From contig DUNX01000018.1 in assembly GCA_012839115.1 (NCBI GenBank), positions 1 through 54,788 of the forward strand: a stretch of DNA of 54,788 nt, in the 5' to 3' direction. The notes under the pieces are model-generated. The model saw only the letters and a list, made by a program, of their open reading frames with translations. It had not been told where the DNA came from and made no database searches. Positions 51,451 to 54,788 of the stretch are shown here, in pieces (the stretch's first letter is position 1; the number at the start of each line of letters is the position of its first letter). The stretch is from Bacillota bacterium. GTDB taxonomy: Bacteria > Bacillota > UBA4882 > UBA10575. Both the position numbers and the translations under genes were made by a program.

Positions 51451-52036
51451 TCTGGTTACCCTTTTCCGGGATTGGTTTTGCCGGCAGGGTGTTCCGGCGG
51501 GGGAAAGAAAAAGAATATTTACCCTGGCTTTCCTCTTCTGCCTTGGGGTTGCGCTTATGCTTTGGGCGGGCAGGTCCGGTTTACCCGAAAAACGGATCTC
51601 CTCCGAACCGGTTGTTTTCGCCCCGGGGCGGGAAAGAGGGGAATTTATGGGAAAAACCCAGCTGGAAATAGAGTTGGCGACGGTTTTATCCAGGATTAAA
51701 GGGGTGGGGCAGGTAAAGGTAACACTGGTACCGGCGGAAACCACTAAAGAACATTGGCTGTTTAAAGAGACTAGGGAAGAACGGACGAACCGCCAGGAGA
51801 ACGGGGCGGTGGTCGGCAGGGAAGAACGGGTTCAGAGAGAACCGGTTTTCCGCCGGGGAAGCGGGGGAGTTGAGGAGCCGGTCAGGATTTGGGCGGAAGC
51901 ACCGGCGATTGCCGGGGTACTGGTGGTGGCCGAGGGGGCGGAGAAGGCGATCACCTGCCGGCAGCTGTGGGAGGCTACCGCCACGGTTTTAGGGATCCCG
52001 TTGCACCGGGTAATGGTTTTACCCTGGGGAGAATAA
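51422..52036 (+). CDS. spoIIIAG: Stage III sporulation protein AG
   Basis: 204 residues, one membrane helix (FTLAFLFCLGVALMLWAG) and a soluble domain with IELATVLSRIKGVGQVKVTL and IAGVLVVAEGAEKAITCRQL, the pattern of SpoIIIAG, which forms the large ring in the intermembrane space. TTG 51422 lies after GGAGGTGG inside the end of spoIIIAF. Confidence 0.94.
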   Translation: MPGIQERKFDLVTLFRDWFCRQGVPAGERKRIFTLAFLFCLGVALMLWAGRSGLPEKRISSEPVVFAPGRERGEFMGKTQLEIELATVLSRIKGVGQVKVTLVPAETTKEHWLFKETREERTNRQENGAVVGREERVQREPVFRRGSGGVEEPVRIWAEAPAIAGVLVVAEGAEKAITCRQLWEATATVLGIPLHRVMVLPWGE

Positions 52037-52048
52037 GGAGGGTTGGAA

Positions 52049-52522
52049 ATGAAAGAAGTAACGCTTCCCCGGCCGGGGCTATTGGTAACGACTGTGATCG
52101 CGGCGGCGTTTACCACCGGGTTCTTACTGGCCGGGTACTGGGAAAACCGGGTTCCGGATGAACGTCCGGCCTTGGTCGTTACCACAACTCCTGCCGAGGT
52201 TGATCTAAGTCTGGAAAGGGAAAAAGAACGAAGCCGGTTAAAAGAGGAACTGGAGAGGATGCTGGTAACGGCTGATGATGATTTGGGAGAAAAGATTAAG
52301 CATGAGCTATGGGAGCTAACTCTCAGAGCGGCTATGGAAAAGGAGGTGGAAACGCTCCTGGCCGCCAGGGGTTACCGGGGAAATACCGTAGTTATCCAGC
52401 CGCGGACGGTTACGGTCGTCATAAAAGGAGCGGATTTATTGCCGGCCCAGGCGGCGGCGATCGGGCAAATGACTGCGGAAATCACCGGTTTTCCCCTGGA
52501 ACAGATCCGGATTATTGAGTGA
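52049..52522 (+). CDS. spoIIIAH: Stage III sporulation protein AH
   Basis: 157 residues (Bacillus 218): membrane helix (LLVTTVIAAAFTTGFLLAGY), a charged helical stretch (EREKERSRLKEELERMLV), then the SpoIIQ-binding ring domain (ARGYRGNTVVIQPRTVTVVI ... AAIGQMTAEITGFPLEQIRI). The segment between helix and ring domain is short. ATG 52049 is 6 nt after AAGGAGGG. Confidence 0.92.
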   Translation: MKEVTLPRPGLLVTTVIAAAFTTGFLLAGYWENRVPDERPALVVTTTPAEVDLSLEREKERSRLKEELERMLVTADDDLGEKIKHELWELTLRAAMEKEVETLLAARGYRGNTVVIQPRTVTVVIKGADLLPAQAAAIGQMTAEITGFPLEQIRIIE

Positions 52523-52679
52523 CCGGTCCGGCTTCCGGAAGGTTGGAGAGAGCAGGAATTGGAATAGGCGGAAAAAGAAAAGACAGAATAAAAGAAGGAA
52601 AAAAATACTTCCCGGTGAATTTATATAATTCATATTAACTAACTTTTGCTCTGTCTTATCCTTTTAAAGGAGGCCTACG

Positions 52680-53150
52680 ATGAGTATCAAGATTAATGAA
52701 ATAAAGGAATTGATAGAGTTAGTAGAAAAAACCGGTCTTACCGAGTTGAGGCTGGAAACCTCCGGGACAAAGGTGGTTATTAAAAAAGAAGGACCGGTCA
52801 TGGCCGCCCTGACTGCCACGCCCGTTCCGGTTCAGACTGTGGAATCCCAACAACCGCCGGCGACTGCGGAAGCCACAAGCGCCCAGGAAGAGAAGAAACT
52901 CCCGGAAAACCAGGTGACGATTAATTCGCCCATGGTTGGAACTTTTTACCGGGCGCCGAGCCCGGAAGCGGAAGCGTTCGTCCAGGAGGGGCAGATCGTC
53001 GAGCCCGGCCAGGAATTGTGTATCATTGAAGCGATGAAACTGATGAATACCATCGAGAGTGATTTCCGCGGACGGGTCTTGAAGATTATGGTCGAAAACG
53101 CGCAACCGGTCGAGTACGGACAACCTTTGTTTTTAATGGAAAAACTTTGA
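52680..53150 (+). CDS. accB: Biotin carboxyl carrier protein of acetyl-CoA carboxylase
   Basis: 156 residues: N-terminal KINEIKELIELVEKTGL, a Pro/Ala/Thr linker (about 42-80) and the biotinyl domain with the biotinylated Lys in IEAMKLMN. ATG 52680 follows AAAGGAGG. The upstream 157-bp spacer is A-rich then T-rich with a TATAAT-like box near 52623 but no good -35. Supplies malonyl-CoA for fatty acid synthesis, the ligand of FapR. Confidence 0.96.
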   Translation: MSIKINEIKELIELVEKTGLTELRLETSGTKVVIKKEGPVMAALTATPVPVQTVESQQPPATAEATSAQEEKKLPENQVTINSPMVGTFYRAPSPEAEAFVQEGQIVEPGQELCIIEAMKLMNTIESDFRGRVLKIMVENAQPVEYGQPLFLMEKL

Positions 53151-53180
53151 TGTTTTTCTGGCGGAGGTGCTGTTGAGAAA

Positions 53181-54536
53181 TTGTTCCGGAAAATATTAAT
53201 TGCGAATAGGGGCGAAATCGCCCTGCGAATTATTTATGCTTGTAAGGAATTGGGCATTCAAACAGTAGCCGTTTACTCGGAAGCCGACCGGGATTCCCTC
53301 CATATCCGTTATGCCGATGAGGCCTTTTGCGTGGGACCGGCGCCTTCGGGTAAGAGCTACTTGAACATACCGAATATAATTAGTGCCGCCACAATTGCCG
53401 GGGTGGACGCCATTCATCCCGGGTACGGTTTTTTGGCGGAAAATTCACGGTTTGTTGAGATCTGTGATACCCATAATATCAAATTCATCGGCCCGTCGGC
53501 GGAGGCCATTGCCAAAATGGGCGATAAAGCCCAAGCCAAGAGGATGATGGAGAAAGCTGGGGTCCCGGTTATTCCCGGCTCGGAAGGCCCGGTTTGCAAC
53601 CAGAGGGAAGCCTTGAAAATGGCGGAAGAGATCGGATATCCGGTGATGATTAAAGCCTCGGCCGGGGGCGGCGGGCGGGGGATGCGGATCGCCCATAACG
53701 AAAAGGATCTGATCAAATCCTTCCAGACCGCTCAGGCGGAGGCGGAGGCCTCTTTTAATAATCCCGAGGTTTATTTGGAAAAGTTTATTGCCAATCCTCG
53801 CCATATTGAGGTGCAGATCCTCTGCGACGAGCACGGGAACGGAGTATACCTGGGCGAGCGGGATTGTTCTTTACAGCGGCGGCACCAGAAAGTCCTGGAG
53901 GAATCGCCGTCACCCGCGGTAACCCCGGAAATCCGGAAGGTTTTGGGGGAAACGGCCTTACGGGGCGCAGAAGCAGCCGGGTATACGAACGCTGGAACCA
54001 TCGAGTTTCTAATGGACGAAAAGGGCAATTTTTATTTTATGGAGATGAACACCAGAATCCAGGTGGAGCACCCGGTAACCGAGATGGTGACAGGGATCGA
54101 TCTGGTGAAAAAGCAGATTGAGATTGCCGCCGGCGAGTCTTTGGGCCTCAAACAAGAGGATATCAAAATCAGCGGCCATGCCATTGAGTGCCGGATCAAT
54201 GCGGAGGATCCCTATAAGAATTTCCTGCCGAACCCGGGAGAGATCCAGTTTTATAACCCGCCCGGCGGACCGGGGGTGCGGGTGGACAGTTGTGCCTATA
54301 CGGGTTATACCATTCCCCCGTATTATGACTCGCTCATCGCCAAGCTGGTGACTTGGGGGAGGGACCGGGAAGAGGCCATCAACAGGATGGCAAGAGCCCT
54401 TGACGAATTCGAGATTTACGGTATCGCCTCCACCATCCTTTTTCACCTTGAGGTTATTCACCACCCGTATTTCCGGAGCGGTGAGGTAACCACCAATTTT
54501 ATCCGCGATTATATCCGGTTGGTACCACCTGAATGA
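53181..54536 (+). CDS. accC: Biotin carboxylase of acetyl-CoA carboxylase
   Basis: ATP-dependent carboxylation of biotin on AccB. 451 residues: [38 protein letters not shown] (glycine-rich ATP loop), [28 protein letters not shown] (catalytic Glu/Arg), INAEDP. TTG 53181 is 11 nt after GGAGGTG and fits the family N-terminus. The last codons (VPPE-stop) lie inside a 17-bp tandem repeat. Confidence 0.97.
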   Translation: MFRKILIANRGEIALRIIYACKELGIQTVAVYSEADRDSLHIRYADEAFCVGPAPSGKSYLNIPNIISAATIAGVDAIHPGYGFLAENSRFVEICDTHNIKFIGPSAEAIAKMGDKAQAKRMMEKAGVPVIPGSEGPVCNQREALKMAEEIGYPVMIKASAGGGGRGMRIAHNEKDLIKSFQTAQAEAEASFNNPEVYLEKFIANPRHIEVQILCDEHGNGVYLGERDCSLQRRHQKVLEESPSPAVTPEIRKVLGETALRGAEAAGYTNAGTIEFLMDEKGNFYFMEMNTRIQVEHPVTEMVTGIDLVKKQIEIAAGESLGLKQEDIKISGHAIECRINAEDPYKNFLPNPGEIQFYNPPGGPGVRVDSCAYTGYTIPPYYDSLIAKLVTWGRDREEAINRMARALDEFEIYGIASTILFHLEVIHHPYFRSGEVTTNFIRDYIRLVPPE

Positions 54537-54605
54537 AAATACCACCTGAATGAAAATACCACCTGAATAAAAATACCACCGGAGTAAAATACAACCAGAG
54601 TAAAG
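54523..54605 (+). repeat. 17-bp tandem repeats overlapping the accC stop codon
   Basis: TACCACCTGAATGAAAA at 54523-54539 and 54540-54556, TACCACCTGAATAAAAA at 54557-54573, then 16-bp variants at 54574-54589 and 54590-54605. The first unit encodes the end of AccC and its TGA stop; each next copy carries an equivalent stop. Confidence 0.95.
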
Positions 54606-54676
54606 ATTTTGTTAAAATCCGGGCAGAAAGAGGAGGTCTTGCCCTAAACAACAAATCTTATGACAGGAGGGGTAAA

Positions 54677-54788
54677 ATGCCGGGACTAATCCAACCCCAA
54701 TGGAGTGAGAAGAACGGGACTGTACGTATAGCCAATGAAGTGGTGGGAATTATTGCCGGCCTGGCTGCCACTGAGGTCAGGGGAGTAG
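54677..54788 (+). CDS. Asp23/Gls24-family protein (partial)
   Basis: Runs off the right edge after 37 codons: VRIANEVVGIIAGLAATEVRGV is the characteristic opening of the Asp23 (alkaline shock, YqhY) family. ATG 54677 follows AGGAGGGG. In Bacillus yqhY also follows accC and is linked to control of acetyl-CoA carboxylase, which supports the call. Confidence 0.88.
   Translation, partial: MPGLIQPQWSEKNGTVRIANEVVGIIAGLAATEVRGV

Noticed and set aside
1-54788. CRISPR arrays, insertion sequences, prophage
   Set aside because: No regularly spaced identical repeats with unique spacers and no transposase, integrase or phage protein were seen; the tandem repeats have no spacers.

Overview
The window reads as chromosome from an anaerobic, endospore-forming, GC-rich member of the Bacillota (Firmicutes). 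The evidence is a full spoIIIAA-AH operon, a GerA-type germinant receptor subunit, FapR, RNase J, anaerobic class III ribonucleotide reductase, a Bacillus-type glucose-6-phosphate isomerase, strong AAGGAGG ribosome sites and very frequent TTG/GTG starts. Almost every gene is on the + strand. No transposase, integrase, phage gene or CRISPR array was seen.

Layout. (1) 1-445: a divergent gerA-type fragment leaves the left edge. (2) 594-10159: pgi, ndk, a small membrane protein, an MrfA-like helicase, then a four-gene SAM by-product salvage set (mtnP-like, mtnA, ahcY-like, mtaD). Base-site substitutions in the mtnP-like and ahcY-like products suggest that the set works on deaminated (inosine-type) intermediates. 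(3) 10160-10812: a strongly folded candidate small RNA with its own promoter and two consecutive terminators, then a promoter carrying two NrdR boxes 31 bp apart. (4) 10813-18430: nrdR, nrdD, a SWIM zinc-finger protein, tRNA-Thr(TGT), an MGDG-synthase-like glycosyltransferase and RNase J. (5) 18524-26072: shikimate block aroE, a secretin-like LysM protein, comFB, aroC, aroK, aroB, aroQ and a PhnP-like metallo-hydrolase. The secretin and comFB next to aroC/K/B recall type IV pilus neighbourhoods, but no pilM/N/O genes are here. (6) 26303-33358: a sugar cluster of GH1, GH36, GPH-family transporter and GH13. (7) 33634-35190: fapR-fabH on the minus strand behind a FapR-box promoter. (8) 35451-43660: large purL whose glutaminase domain lacks its nucleophilic Cys, an isopropylmalate/isocitrate-type dehydrogenase, pepQ, a URO-D-like protein and efp. 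(9) 43874-54788: a phosphatase-like membrane protein, a CD1247-like protein, spoIIIAA-AH, accB, accC and the start of an Asp23-family gene. The order aroQ, pepQ, efp, spoIIIA, accBC, asp23-like matches Bacillus subtilis, with the block from the metallo-hydrolase to the dehydrogenase inserted.

The spacers are unusual. Many hold short tandem duplications (12-, 11-, 15-, 17-, about 20-, about 13-bp units). Many also carry a family of alternating C/G tracts of the type TTCGCGnnCGCGCG, which recur at 6414, 6488, 10724, 10788, 14974, 16532, 47044, 47094 and 47145 and, as a 30-bp duplicate, inside spoIIIAE. One such stretch appears to separate the mtnA ribosome site from its start codon. All functional calls rest on reading motifs by eye; no alignment or database search was run.
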